Below the pieces are notes generated by a model that saw nothing but the letters and a program-made list of their open reading frames with translations, was not told the DNA's origin and searched no databases. Below, in pieces: positions 1 to 13,600 of a stretch of 64,000 bases of DNA (within the stretch, counting starts at the first letter, position 1; the number at the start of each line of letters is the position of its first letter). This DNA comes from Silene latifolia (taxonomy: Eukaryota; Streptophyta; Magnoliopsida; Caryophyllales; Caryophyllaceae): positions 17,661,748-17,725,747 of the forward strand of contig NC_133530.1 in NCBI RefSeq assembly GCF_048544455.1, in the 5' to 3' direction. A program made the translations under genes and the position numbers.

Positions 1-1892
1 TTATTGAAATTCTTGAAAGATTAGTAATTCAGGTTTTTGAGAAAGCTGATTACTTCCTTCATTCCACTGGATTCTGTTGTACTTTGGTTTGACGGAACTT
101 CGGGTGCAAAGGGAGGGTATAAGTGGATGGGAAAAGAAAGTTCCTTGCCTACATACATTGTTTGACAAATTGGGCGTGTGAAGAAACCAATGAAACAACG
201 TAATAGGAAAGTGTAAAGAGTCTAGTGGAATACAGGGCATAAGCTCATTGCCTTGACGGAGTAAAGATGAACTCTGAACAAAGTGCAGGGGTTATTATTT
301 GACATTTTACTAGGCGATGATTGTGCTTGCTGCATTAAAATAGCAGAAGTTTTCTTTTTGGAGGTGGATGTTCTTAGAGTTTCCAGTATGAGTTAGTCAT
401 TGCTTTGGTTTTGGCTTTTCGTAAAATGGTCATGATTATCTTGTCTTAAATGAAGTAGGCTTTAATTTATTTTTGTTCGTTATCATGATTTTCCAATGAT
501 TTTTTATGTACATTTCTAAATATTGATGAGCAGTGAAGGATTTGTCCCACTCTTACTACTTTTAGCCGTTTTGGATTGGGTTGGATACTTGTTTATAGTA
601 TTTTGACTTGGAAATGGTCTATTTGATATGGACAAGCTACGTTTCCTGTCGTTTGTTGATTCGTCTAACAGCTAGCTGTTTAAGAGGTGGGATTTTAAAG
701 CGCCTTTTATATTAAAGAGAACAGTGCTGTTGGAAAATGTTTATAATGTGTTTTGGATGGTTGTCGTACGTAGTGGTTGACTTTATGAACATATAAGTAT
801 ATAACTATACAAGCAACCAGATATTGATTAACATAACATTATCATATACTCCCTATTGTTTAGCTTTTGTCTTTTAGGATTTGAAGGTTAATACTAAATT
901 ATGAAAACTGCTATGGAAGCATAGATTTTTTTTTTTCCTTCCACCAGATCAATATTTTGGTATCTGTTTACTGTTCTTTGAGATCTTAAGATTTCTAGTG
1001 GTTTGATTGTAATGAAATAGAGATTTCTAGGTATCAATCAAGTGTTTATGCTGGATAAAACATTCACTCTCCTAAGCGCTTGTGAGAAATAGTAGCCAAT
1101 ACTTTGACGCTCAAATTTCCGGTGGTGATGACACATTTCATGGGAAGTCGTAAATTCTTCAGTGTTCGTTTGGTTCGTCTACAAATTCAAAGGTTTTACT
1201 ATGTAGAATGTCCTACATAATGAAGTGTCCAAGCGACCCAAGTAGAGGGGCTAAGCTAGTGGAACTTTTCCGGAAATTAACACCTTACATGCAACTTAAC
1301 AAGTATACAAATTTCATTTTCTTTTCCGCAGATCTCTTTGAATTTCAAATAGATGGGAAATTATAGTTTCCTTGTTTAACCAAGTAACCAATGAGAACAT
1401 ATTTTAGAGTTTGTGGTGGAAAACCTTTGTTCCCAAGTTCAATAGTAATGATTATTGACCACACAAATGATGTATTTATGGCATGAATGTAATTGATGGA
1501 ATTTATTGTTTCTGGTAAGTGGTATCCAAATTTTTTTCCGCACTACAATTGTTTCTGTATAAGGTAAAGTAATTGCATGTATAGTAAGTACAGTGATGAA
1601 TAAAATTGATGGAGTCAGTTGTTTTTCGTTTTTCAGTTTTCTGTAATACCATTATTATTGATAAGATAAAATAAGCAGCAATGCATACAAACTGTCCCTA
1701 CTGAACAACTGAAAATTTGAAAGTTTTAGTTAAAAATTTTCAATTTTTTTAGTTTGCTCTATTGCATGCCTTTTGGGACTAAGGCTCTGATGTTGTTGTT
1801 ACTCTACTGCATGCCTAATTTATCCTCCCCGAAATCTGTTACCCCCTTAACGTCAAATTCTAGTTCTGCCATTGACTACGCACTAACTTCAG
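1..1892. other. No recognisable coding exon; probable upstream intron or 5' region
   Basis: I could not find the N-terminal exons of the sucrase/ferredoxin-like gene that follows. The stretch is AT-rich with scattered stops in all frames and no domain I know. It is best read as a long intron or 5' region of that gene, whose first exon(s) may lie left of the window. No repeat with clear ends was seen here. Confidence 0.4.
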
Positions 1893-4185
1893 ACTATTTT
1901 ACTTTCATGCACACTGAAGACTCGCCTAACAATCTGCGAGGGACGTGATGGGACTGAAACATCAAATGGGGATGTATTGATCTTCCCAGATATGATCAGA
2001 TACAGGTTTTTAACATTATGAAATTCTATAACTGAGTTGTTTTAAGTCTAAAATACAGTATATCCTTTCTCCATTTATGCGGTCTGTGATCAGTTACTTG
2101 GTCATTGATACAGGAGATTAACTCATTTTGATATTGATACATTCGTTGAAGAGGTTCTCATTAAAGATGGTGAATGGCTTCCTGGAAATCCAGAGAAATT
2201 AAAAGGTTCATACATTTTTGTGTGTTGTCATGGGAGCCGAGATCGTCGTTGTGGTGTATGTGGACCTCCTCTGGTTGCTAGATTTAAGGATGAGGTGGAA
2301 TTGCGTGGACTTCAAGGTAAAGTGTCAATTAGCCCATGCTCTCATGTTGGTGGTCATAAATATGCGGGAAATGTGATAATATTTGGATGTAGTATCAATG
2401 GGGAAATCAGTGGTTACTGGTAAGCCGTCGACTATTTCAAACTCCTCTCTTCTGTTGGAAATACGTTTAATTAAGGGATGATATACTGATTACTTTTCAC
2501 AGGTATGGTTATGTCACACTAGAGGATGTACCTAAGCTGCTCGAGCAGCACATTGTGAAGGGTGAAATTGTAGAGTCTCTGTGGAGGTTAGTTGCAGTTT
2601 ATTCAACTTTTGATTACCGGGCCATTACCCAAGAGCTATAAGCATTCTTCTGTTCAGCATTTCTAGACTTTATGTGATTGATACGCTTATGGTCCTTTAA
2701 TGTTAGCTTCAGTCATGATCCTGAGCTCTCTTATTACGACCTAATGACCTATCCTCAGTCAATGTGCCATAAGTGCGGCCGACGCCTTAAAATTCGGTCA
2801 AACTAATCTCGAAATCCTGGATTTAATTCCCTAATGCAACTTCAGATACAGAAAATCATAGATTAAAGATGATTTTTTTCAAAAAGTTTTTTTTTTGTTT
2901 ACAAAGCATTATGATGGATCTCATGCCCTGGCTTTAATATCCTGTGTAGACTGTAGAGTGAGATGAATCCTCATCTTTTCATATTTCCATGCAACTGCCA
3001 ATGTTACTTTGACTTTTAATTTTTGTGGTTGTACGGTTGTACCCATGTCGGCAAGACATTTATTCAAGGATGTGCGTTTGAAGTCCTTTCCTGACGCTTA
3101 CCAGTTCTACATTACTAGTTGACGCAGATAATATGATATGGGATAATATAATTTCACTTTATATAATCTCACTATCTAATATTTAGTGATAAAGGTCATG
3201 ACGAGTCGGATATACCTGCCTGTTCCAGCACCCCAGCCACTTCATAACATTATGGGAATGACTGCTTTGATTCTCACTTTTGACAAACTCATGGACAAAA
3301 AAAAGTGTTGCTTTATCCATACGAACAATCCCATCTAAGCTTTTTCTACTTAGGTTTGCTAAGGTTTCGATAATTTTACTCTTGGGATAGGTGTTTGGGT
3401 TATTTTCCAAAATTGTGACCTGAAGTGTAGTATATATACTACACTATTTTTAAGCGTAATAGAGTAGTGCTTCGCACAATTTGCGCCGTACTATGTCGTT
3501 TGCGCTTTTTATTGTGCTAAAAAGGTAAATCAAATTACATGAAGTTTGAATATGCATATACCATAGGTGACATACCAAATTGGAATTGAAAAGTTGTTCC
3601 TGTCATCGGAGTAAGAAATTGTTAAAACCATTGATCACCTAAGTGAAAATATCCTAATCCTCGAGCACGAAAGTGAAATTTTTTCCTTTCTTATATTCTC
3701 CTATGCACTGTATAACTTAGTTTTGTTTCCATTTGTTCAGAGGTCAAATGGGCTTATCCGAAGATGAGCAGCAAAGAGCCCAAGAGCTGAGGCTGCAAAA
3801 CTCCGATGGGACTAAATCAGGAAGAAATATTACACAACACTCTATGAAGTTGCCTGAGGTCAGTGCTCAAACATGTGGACCCCGTGCTGATACGAACGGT
3901 TGTCACCAAGCCAATGGAAATGGCAGATGTTGTCAGATGTCTCCGTTAGTCGGAAAAGACGATAATCTTGATACCATTGTTGGGGAGAACAAGGCATCTG
4001 CTGGAAAGAACGCCAATAAACAACTCTTGAGAAATAACAGTCAAACGAGGGCTGGAAAAAGGAAGGTTTGCTCTATTCCAACATGGTTTGAGAGCTGGGA
4101 ACGTGACGATACATATGCAGCCCTTTCTGTAGTATGTGCTGCTGCTTGTGTTGGTGTTGCATATCGCTGCTACAAGCAACTATAG
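1893..4185 (+). CDS. Sucrase/ferredoxin-like protein (thioredoxin-like [2Fe-2S], Apd1/Aim32 family), 3' part
   Basis: Four exons join in frame: 1893-2005, 2114-2419, 2503-2586 and 3741-4185 (316 codons with stop), all with GT-AG borders. The first acceptor, at 1892, is the least certain. The product matches the Suc_Fer-like family (PF06999). Seen are GDVLIFPDMIRYR, then CCHGSRDRRCGVCGP, then CSHVGGHKYAGN, then WYGYVT. In the yeast relatives Apd1 and Aim32 the cysteines and the two histidines of an HxxxH segment hold a non-Rieske [2Fe-2S] cluster; here the HVGGH segment is intact. After a low-complexity linker the C-terminus has a hydrophobic stretch of about 19 residues (AALSVVCAAACVGVAY) followed by a short basic tail, suggesting a tail anchor. 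The biological role in plants is poorly defined. The N-terminal exon(s) are not visible in this window. Confidence 0.85.
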
Positions 4186-5433
4186 ACCGGTCATTTGTCT
4201 ATGTGTGTTCAGACATGCTGTACATAGACCGGCAATATGAAATTTACATTTGTATTCTGCTATTAGGTTTGAGTGTGTAATCGTGGAAATGCCGTGTCAG
4301 GTACCTATCAGAACCGGAACAAACCGTGGTGCTAAATGTAAATATCTGATTCTTATTTATTGTATAACTGGAATGTGGTTTCAATAATTTCAATTGTATT
4401 GATATAATAGATTTGGTGATTATCTGGGATGTAGTTTCGACTTTCGACTGTATTGATATTTGATATAAAATAATAGATTTGGTGATTCCTTAACTCAGGC
4501 TCCCCATCTGCTCATTTATTATGCAATCTCATAAATGTGGGATTGATTTTCTACTCTTCAACCCAGAAAGTCTCCGTGACGGTTCTAGAGAAAATTTCAT
4601 GACAGCCGACCCTATATCATTTTGGGAAACGCTCTGGTGTAATTGTAACTTGGAGGAGTCTCAGGACTTTCATGAGTATGGATGTGGATTCTCCTAATGA
4701 TATTCAGAGTACTACGTAGTTGGAAAAATACCAGGTTACTCCCAGCTTGTCCCGGTCAATTCTTTACGTTTTCCTTATTTGGAATGTGCTTTTGTTTACA
4801 TTTCTTAAAGCGTATATTTCTTGGTTTTTGTGCCAAAAGTAAATGTAAAGAAAGACATTATGCACAATATAACACAGCTACAGCATCAACTCTGAATGTT
4901 TAAAAGCAGAAAACAAAAACTCGGAAAAAAAAGTCGTAACTAGATGCTTGTTCATAGCATTTTATCTATTACTTCCTCTGTCTCAGTCATTTGTTTACCT
5001 TTTATATACTTTGTAGGGTATTTTAATCAAAGGTAAATAAATGACTGAGACGGAGGGGAGTATATTTAAATAAACTCGAGGATTTAAGAGTAATAAGAGT
5101 AATAGGGGGTGATAATAGATTAATAGGAAGTATAGTAATAATACATTTATCCAGTTCCTTCAAGAAAAATTACATTGGATCTACTGAATATCAAGTCATT
5201 CTCCTCTGCCTTGTACAGTTGTACTACATACTACTCTATTTATTATAAAGATACACCCTCCGGCACTCGGTGCATAAATGCCTAGCCACGCTCATCATCG
5301 GAGACGTGAGCAGGCTCCTCCAGTACTACAAGTGTACAAGCTAATAGTCGAGATCCGCGGTTGAATAATTGTGTCGAGGAGAGGTGACCATTGTATGTAT
5401 ACCCCCTCCATATTTTATATATTTTTCTATTCA
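4186..5433. other. 3' UTR of the sucrase/ferredoxin-like gene and intergenic DNA
   Basis: The AT-rich 3' flank of the upstream gene runs to roughly 4450, then comes non-coding DNA. A small Stowaway-type MITE sits at 4972-5060. The converging SEC14-like gene ends at 5434, so the two genes are tail to tail. No other gene is seen. Confidence 0.6.
4972..5060. mobile_element. Stowaway-type MITE, 89 bp
   Basis: Terminal inverted repeats begin CTTCCTCTGTCTCAG at the left and end CTGAGACGGAGGGGAG at the right. They extend inward as GTCATTTGTTTACCTTT and its complement AAAGGTAAATAAATGAC. The element is flanked by the dinucleotide TA at 4970-4971 and 5061-5062, the target duplication used by Tc1/Mariner-derived Stowaway elements. 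It has no coding capacity. Confidence 0.85.
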
Positions 5434-8400
5434 TCAGGTGATCGTGATATCGAGACCACTTAACTGTTTGGAGAGTGTTCTCCCTAGCCCATTCTGGTCC
5501 TTCTGATCCTCCAAACGGTGAAACTCAGATTCTATGGTTCGGGCAATTTTTGCATCGTCTACGTCAAGCTCAGGAAAAGCCACATGGAATGATCCCTGCT
5601 TTAAGGGTTTAATAGATTGGGTTAGAGCCGCTTGCCGGTTTACGTAGCTGTATAGCTCTTGGTGAAAGGCATGGTCCAAGGAGAAACAATTATCAGTAGT
5701 TCCATTCCTTGAATGCCTGGAAGATCCCGAACCTTCTCTCGTACAAAAATGTGGCAGTGATGCATAATCCATAATCTGAAACCAGGTAACCGTTAACAAA
5801 TATTAGTCGTAATAGACTGGCTGAAGAAGCAGCATTATGATCACGATGAATTAAATTGTATACCTTTAACAACTCGTCCTTGCCAGAACCACGAAGAACC
5901 TGAATTTTCTTCCTAGTACGCTCCTGCAAAAGGGGCTTCACAACCTGCCATCGGAAAACAGTGAACTCGCTTGGTCAAAAAATGAAGCAAAACTGATGGC
6001 GACTATTCTGCAAGCGTGAAGACGAGACAAAAAGACAAACCTTCCAACATGCTGAAAATATATAAGGTGCATTAACGATGTAGTAGGTATCTGTCTTCTC
6101 AGGATAATTTAAGTCGTCAATTGTAGAAATAACAGTCAGCAGCTGCAAACAAATGAACAAGACATAAAACATGATGAAGCAGCTGACATAGTATCTCTTA
6201 AACAATCTAAAAAAAAGAGACAATGAAGGAAACAAAAAACGAAGTCATCAAAGAACATCAGCATTTGTTCGAAAGCACAAATTCTAATATGAGATATTCT
6301 CGTGATTTGATTATCATGAGATTTACATTTCTATGTTACTCCAACACTTCACTCTTGCAGAGTGAATCGCGTGTTTTACGTCATATCATGTCCGACACTT
6401 GTTTCCAAGTTGGAGTAACATAGACGCATATAATTATTTCTCGATCTCAGTTTTTTCTCTTTTAGAAGGTCGACGACTATATCCGTAGGGGTTTCAGTCA
6501 AATGGTTTGGTCTCAATAATATTAATATGAGCTATCTAGCAGGAGACTAATTGGTTTGAAACAGAGGGAAAAATAACGTCAGGGTGTAGCCGTAAAATGT
6601 TGGGAATACAAAGATCAACTAAAAGCAAAGATTTCACTGGCTGCTTGATATTGTATAATCTCTGTACCTAACCCCTTCGGTTAAATGAAGTTGGTGGCGA
6701 AGTTAATAGTTGTTGAAACGTAACTGTCGATAATGTTGAAGAATTCCATCAAAGTCAAAAATGAAGACAGGAATATTCCACCAATATGCATAAGTCTTGT
6801 GTTTGCTTTTAACGTAGTCAAAAGATTCTCAAGCATATATTAGTTCAAGATAAGTGAATCAAATGATCTATCAACATCGTCCTTGGGGAAAAAAAGAGGA
6901 GAGAACAGGGAAACACATGTGATGCGATTACGGTACGACTAGCATTTCTAGTACTGCCACTAAGATTCTATGCTTGATATTTTGGCGGACAGCTAGCCAT
7001 AAAGGTTCAGAAAGTGCTCGAGATAGCCATCCACATCGAAAATTATTCTGCAATTGCTCCTTATTTCTAGCCCAAAGGTCATTCAAGAGACTTTACATAT
7101 GAAATGACAAGATAATCGAGAAGAAAATAGGTACCTTCACTTGGTTAAGGGCAGACAGCTTTAACCCCGTCATATCAAGCACCTTAAGACAAGTGTTAAT
7201 GGGTCGACCATGCTTCTGTGACGCAAGGGGCTGAAACACAGAAGAAAGAAATGTGTTCAGAAAGAAAAGTACATGGAGAATTATTCAAATCATGCTGGTG
7301 CAATACTCACCAATACAACACGGTCTCTGTATTCATTCATTTGTATGTGTGACTGGACATAGTAGTGTACCTATACAAAGACACGGCACGAATAAGTACT
7401 CGTACTATTGTTAGTGACAGAAAGCAATATTAGACGTGAAACAGGTTAACACTCTTCAAGCCAACCAAACAATATCACATGACATAATGTTTTTCACAAT
7501 TAACCTAAAATGTCAGTTTTGTTTCCGTTTCCGTTTCCATTTCCAACCACGACGAAGCAAAATTGCTCAATAAGTACTCTATGAATTTCCTTATAGGTCA
7601 TCAGAAACAGCCTGTCAGCCTCTCATTATCTTACGAGCAGAAAGATTGCATACACGGTAGAGCTGACCTAACCCCATACTTGCCACAGGCGGGAGCCATT
7701 GACACATTCGAGTAATAATGCTTACCTCGAAAAGAAATAGAAATAGAAAATAGTTCATAAAGTCAATGGAAACCTAGCTATAACTAATGTAGCCTAGAAA
7801 AACAGTCATCTTAAGTAAATCTCTGTAATGCTTCACAGAAAAATGCAAGTTCGAACTCCGATTTTTAGCGAGAATCAAAGAAAGCAATGCTCTTGACTTA
7901 CAGATGCTTGGTCATATGTGCTATGCCCCACTCCAACAGCAACAACAGGCAAACCCTAGAAAAGGCAGATAAAAGCCATCTCTGTGAGAAACTATGCCAA
8001 GATAGTTCACGATGCAGCAAGCCAGATGGCAAGAACAATCAGAATATGAGGGAAGGTAGTAATGCTGATACCTCATTTGAGTAGCCTGACAATCCTACAA
8101 GCTGAGAATCACGCACTTTTCTGTAAAGCTCAGCCGGAACAATTGGTTTCTGCGTAGATAAAAACACTGGATGATATCATTCCTCAGAGCCACCAAATCA
8201 TAATAAATACTCCGTAAATAAAACCCATTATAAGAGGGTCAAGCTAAACAAGGAAAATTGGTTAGTAGTACACTAGTATGACAGAACTTCAAATTGATTG
8301 CATATAGTCGACTTAATTTGCAAATTTCATAAAACCCAAGGTAAAACATTAAATAGACACGATATAAAATCAAGTTGCAGTTTTAACTGTTCAGGAACGA

Positions 8401-9757
8401 ACAAGTATAAAGCACATATAGTGGTGTTCATGGACCACAAATCTGGACTAATATGGAACTAATCACTATTTCGATATTATGTTGGCCTTTTCGTCTAAAA
8501 TAAATAATACTAGTACATCGCAAAAAGCAATATTACCACAACAACTGACCTGTATAGTTGCAAGATCATTTTCTGTAACATACCTCTAAGATATTGTCGA
8601 TCTCATTTTGCACCCTCCAATTTAAACAATCAACCAACTGCGGAGAAATCAACAGAGTCAGAAGAGCTAAACTAAAGAGGTGTTACCAATCTCAATTCAT
8701 AATACAATGCAGATTCAACTTAAGTCAATTCTGCTTACCATCTGATGCGCCTTATCAACATTCCAATCCCTTGCTTTCAGAAATCGAAAATAGGTGTCTT
8801 TCGGATATCCATGATGCATATTCTGGAAGATGTCACATAAGCAACAGATGAATAACTTACAAATCTCAATTAACGTCATAATTCTTCACACGATGAGATA
8901 AAATGTCCTAGCACATTGTCATTCATCACTAGTTTCCTAATGTGAGGATCGGCTTAAAAACATAAATCAGATGCAGAGAAAGGAAACAAATCAAATCACA
9001 ACATTTTCTTGTGGACTAAACCTGTCGAATGGTCAGGCTAAACGGGCTTGGGACGGTAAATACAGGTCATGTAAAATGTGATTTGTTACTGTCACACAGG
9101 TCAGCTAAAAAAGATCCAGTACATGCAACTTCAATGCCTTTTAGGCTTCTATAAACAACTTTCAGTGGCAAATTGTCGACTGATAAAACCCGAGTAAGAA
9201 ACCTCCCAGATATATTCTAATGATTTCGAGACAGATCACGGCCACAATAGTAAAGCATGAATTGTCGGTGTACAATAAGGTGACCCTAACCACAATTTGT
9301 CCTCAAACATCTGTTACAGTGTTACTAACAGCATTCAATTAGCAAAATGATGACTAGAAAAGGTCCAATTTGGCAAAATGTTGAAAAGTCCATCATCACA
9401 TTTTTAAAAAATTAAAAATTAATTAGTCTAAACATTAAGCTGAAAATAAATATTGATTAATAAAATACGTATTCAACAATTCATCAAATCTCAAAAAAAA
9501 AGAGATCAGAATTAATTCTTTTTAATTACAAAAATTAACTAAAAATACAGTAACAAAACAGTAAATTAACCTGAAAAGTCCTCTTAAGTGGCTCAGCAAC
9601 TGCAAAAAAGAACCACATTTGAGAAATTACATGAACAGATCAAAGATCACAACTTTGTAAACTAAAACATTAAACAAAAAATTAAAAAAAATTGGGATTT
9701 ACCTCCTTCCATCAGTGATTCAAACTGATTGACAGCATCATCATTTGCAATACCCAT
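5434..9757 (-). CDS. SEC14-like phosphatidylinositol transfer protein (CRAL-TRIO domain), complete, 11 exons, 344 aa
   Basis: Exons (minus strand): 9703-9757, 9571-9599, 8739-8822, 8584-8637, 8072-8149, 7902-7955, 7311-7370, 7135-7230, 6041-6142, 5864-5944 and 5434-5775. They total 1035 nt, all GT-AG and in frame. The ATG at 9757 opens MGIANDDAVNQFESLM. The CRAL-TRIO N-terminal helix segment (GYPKDTYFRFLKARDW) lies at residues 33-48. The lipid-binding fold runs from about residue 75 to 240, with VLDMTGLKLSAL, STIDDLNYPEKTDTYY and VNAPYIFSACWK. The C-terminal part has SLPHFC and KQGSFHV. This order and length match the short plant Sec14 proteins (Arabidopsis At1g55840/At5g47730, soybean Ssh1p type) with no GOLD or nodulin domain. 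Proteins of this type bind and exchange phosphatidylinositol and phosphatidylcholine at membranes. All key segments appear intact. Confidence 0.93.
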
Positions 9758-10249
9758 CTCAATTTTCCACCAAAAGTTCCAAAATTTTGAAAAATTCAGC
9801 AAAAATATACAGAATTTCAAAGGTGGGTCCCTCTAAAAACTCTAAAAATTGGATCTTGATGATAGAATTTGAGTAAATTGAGTATGAAAATTAGGGATAG
9901 AGAGGAGAAGAGGTAGGAGAAGGCAAGACAATGGCTTCAAAATGGTTAAAGATTGAAGCTTTTTGTTGTTGTTGTTGCTTCCCAAACTCCCACCTTCCTT
10001 CCTTTGTGTAATGGAATGGATGGTGAAAAATCAAACTCAAGTACTATCAATAAATACTGGAACTATTCAATTACTTTTCAAAAATTAAATACTTTGTACT
10101 ATTCAATTACTTTTCAAAAAATTTGTTTGTTTTTTTCTAATTTTAATAATTGATTATGGTGATAGTAGGCCATACAACAAGACTCGGTTGGTCCCCATTC
10201 TATGACTTTTATCCGTTTTAAGCATAAAACGAGCCAAATAATATTCATT

Positions 10250-10510
10250 GCAGGTAGATTTGATAAACGGGTTAATTGGGTCAGGTTCGAGTTTGGGTTA
10301 GTTCGGGTCAGACCAATTTCGGTTTGCTAGCTTCAGGTCGGGCCGGATTATTTCCGATTCAAGTCATTTTCGGGTAAACTATTATCGAGTTATTCATAGT
10401 TAATAATCAGTTCGCAACAAACAATTGGATTGGGTTTTAGTGAATCAGGTCAAACTCGGGTCTTGAGTTCGGGTGTCGGGTCGGGTCAAACAAGAGTTTA
10501 TCATTTTTAA
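10250..10510. repeat. GGGTCGGGTC-rich dispersed repeat, copy 1
   Basis: The segment is dense in variants of GGTTCGGGTC, beginning with AAACGGGTTAATTGGGTC. A diverged copy at 13280-13600 starts AAACGGGTTAATCGGGTC and keeps the same order of blocks, so this is a dispersed repeat rather than simple sequence alone. No ends or coding capacity were found. Confidence 0.5.
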
Positions 10511-11094
10511 AGCATTATGCTTTTTGTTTTATTCATCCATATATCCGTTTTAAATAAAAATTTGTGTACAAGATTAAATGTGGTAAACAAGTCAATTAAA
10601 TTAAGGATCGATCGGTTATATTTGAACATATAAGTATTCGGATTGGATTGGATCAACAAGCTATGGTAATTATTTACTTACTACCTTTTTTTAATTATTT
10701 AAAATGGATATATGGTGATTATAAGTTAGCTTTCCTTCCATTTTAATTATTTACATACTACCTTTTTTTATTCTTTAAAATTGGTAATTTAATCAAAGAT
10801 AAATAAATGATTGAGGCAGAGAGGCTAATTGATTATGGTGATAGTAGGTCATATAAGATTAGACTTGGTAAATAGGTCAATCGGATCGAATTTCGAAAGG
10901 GACTGTGTGCAAATTTAGTCAATAGTATTCGAATTGGATTCAGTCGAGAATTTTTTGGGTTGAGACAATTTCGGATGTATTGTAGTCAAATTACTCACTA
11001 ATAATTATTAGTACATGACAATAGGTATTCATGTTAGATTGGATGAGTTCGGTTGAATCGGGTTTGGTTAAGTTAGATTACATCAGTTATAAGT

Positions 11095-12095
11095 ACACAA
11101 AATCTCATTGAAGATGGCACGTATCCGTCACTTTGGAGTGACGGATACCATTTCCTCTCACAAATAACCCAAATAGAGGAGAGAGGAAAGCACATGGGGT
11201 GCCCCTACCTTGTCCCTCCTATCCGTTTTGTGAGTGGCATTACCCGTCACTTGTTCCGACCCGTCTTCAGCAAGACTAACTGTTATAAGTATGAGTCATT
11301 ACATTTCGGTCAGGTTATTTAAATTGGATATTTAAGTCTAGTTATTTAAGGGAGATTTTTCTTTGTATTTTGGTAGGAACGTGAGATTTTTTTTTTACTT
11401 TTCTTTTCTGGCTTTCTGTGTACGTTTTCTGACCGTGACTGTACAAATGATCCAGTGTATTCTTCCCTACTTTTTGTCATAAAGTCAATATGCACTCGCA
11501 GTTTGTTTTTCACAAATTCTCATTGAAGACATGACATATCCGTCACAAGCTGAAGACGGATACCATTTTACCTCACAAAATACCCACTTTTTCTCTGTCT
11601 GCAACACTATTTATGTGGTCCCTTTCTCCACTAACCCATTTTGTTACCATTTTATCTCACAAAATATCCGTCACAAATGGTAACCCGTCACAAGAGAGAC
11701 CAATTGTTTGTTTTTTACCAGAAACTGTTGCTTTACACATTTTTTTTATTTTTGTTTGAGTTTATAGAGAATCTACAGTGTACTACTATCATTTTTTTCA
11801 AGTTTTTTTTTTCATTCTTCCATAGTAAAATTCTTTAAATAAAAGTGACCTTAATGCAGATGCATTGAATTGTTGAATTTGAATGGATCATGTATAACTT
11901 TGATTATTGAGTAAGTCTTGCTTAAAACGGGTTGGATTTTAAGACGGGTTGTTGTGTGAGAGGAAATGGGTAGAGGGGACAAAGGTGGGACCTCCCATGT
12001 GCTCTCCACTCACCCTAAATGGGTATTTTGTGAGAGAATATGGTATCCGTCTTATTAATAAGACGGATACCTTGGTCTGAAATAAGAATTGGTGT
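11095..12095. repeat. Cluster of three TTGAAGACGG-type non-coding repeats
   Basis: Copies lie near 11095-11285, 11505-11700 and 11905-12095. Each combines CTCATTGAAGA or its counterpart, a run of CCGTC/GACGG words such as GACGGATACC, and CTCTCACAAA or its complement TTTGTGAGAG. The third has an internal hairpin, ATCCGTCTTATTAATAAGACGGAT. Further members are at 44206-44332 and 47450-47626. They look like a MITE-like family with inverted-repeat structure, but the ends are not defined. Confidence 0.45.
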
Positions 12096-13279
12096 TGATT
12101 ATTAGAGTTTAACTAAAAGGAAATTTGACGGATTACGATGATATCAAGTGACTTATTCCATGACATTAAAAGGTCGATTTTACAAGTAATTTAATAAAAT
12201 TGTACAAAGTGTCGGAGATAGGATTTTTCGCTAGGGGCAAAAAATTGCGGGGCAAGCTTGATTAAAGGGTACGAGAAAAACAATCGGAGATCTTAGTTAC
12301 CACTTACCACATATCAAATATACGTTTTTTCAAAGCGTCGCTAATTGAATTACTTTTTTATCAGGTTTAAAATCAAATATAACAACTTTAAAACAATCTT
12401 AAAATTTAATGATTTAAAGTATACTTAAACACAAATTCTTTTATGAGGCGATTTTATACTAAAGTTATTGTAAAAACACCTACTAATTACCTAAATAACC
12501 TTGTAAGTGGAGGTTATTTGGGTAAATATTATCCCGTAGAAGATTTTATATTTATTTTTGCGTAAAACCGCATAAAACTGATTGATTTCAAATACTCATC
12601 AAGAATTTTTTTAGTGTAAAGGAAGTTATAAGTAGAGTTGTGCCCTGGGTCGTGCCAAGAGGTTGGCCAGGCTGCTAGTTGTACGTCGGCCCACGAAGCC
12701 GGGCTAGGCAGGATTGGCATGCTATGTTTAACAACTCTAGTTATAAAGCCAATTTTAATGCTAACGTTTTAAATTCAGATCATGAATACGACCGCTCATA
12801 ACCCTACCAAAACATTTAAAAAAATAGTCCGAAGATACAATCTTTGATTCCCAACATTAATTTACATCAAGAACATGCTATGAATAATAAGGTGCACCGT
12901 GCACTTAGATACCCTAATCATGGACGATAATGTTTTCAATGAACAACAAAGCATTTTTTATTTTTTTCTAATGATGTGATCAAAAACGAATATTACAAAT
13001 GACGTGTGACATAACATGAATCAAATGTAGTTCGTTAAATTAGGCAGAGGTACAGATTCCATTTTGGTGTAATACTGTATTGTAAGCTTTTTTTGTTTGA
13101 CATTTTTAGGAAAAATATACATGACTCAACTCATTTTATGTGAAAAATGGCCAACATTTGGAACCCAATTCCTCCACTTAAAAAGATTGAAAAAAATAAA
13201 GAACTTTTATCAAGAAACAGAAAGATCAAACAGAATCATACCACATATTCATTAATGCCAATTGCAATTTGTTAAGAAG

Positions 13280-13600
13280 TCCAAGATCTAGCAAACGGGT
13301 TAATCGGGTCGCGTTTAGGTGGGGTCAGTTTGGGACAGGTCCATACGGATTTGCAAGGTTTCCAGTCAGGTTGAGCCACTTTGCGTCTATTATTATCAAG
13401 TTAGTTAGAGATAGTAACATTTAGTTTCTAACAATAAAGATGTGGGTGGGGCCGGTCATATAAGGTCGGCCTAGTTTGGGTTCGGGTCAAGTATGGGTCC
13501 TCAGCTTGGATGTCAGGTCGGATATGAGACAGATAATTCGATTCATTCATTTTGGGTCAATTTTGTCGGGTCTTATTCCCGTCAAATATTACCGTTGGTA
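13280..13600. repeat. GGGTCGGGTC-rich dispersed repeat, copy 2
   Basis: This is a diverged second copy of the repeat at 10250-10510, with the same opening AAACGGGTTAAT and later GGGTTCGGGTCAAG. The two copies differ by many substitutions, so they are old. Confidence 0.45.

Noticed and set aside
1754-1948. 64-codon ORF upstream of the sucrase/ferredoxin-like gene as a separate gene or first exon
   Set aside because: No similarity to the family N-terminus, and its frame ends in a stop one frame away from the true exon at 1893-2005.
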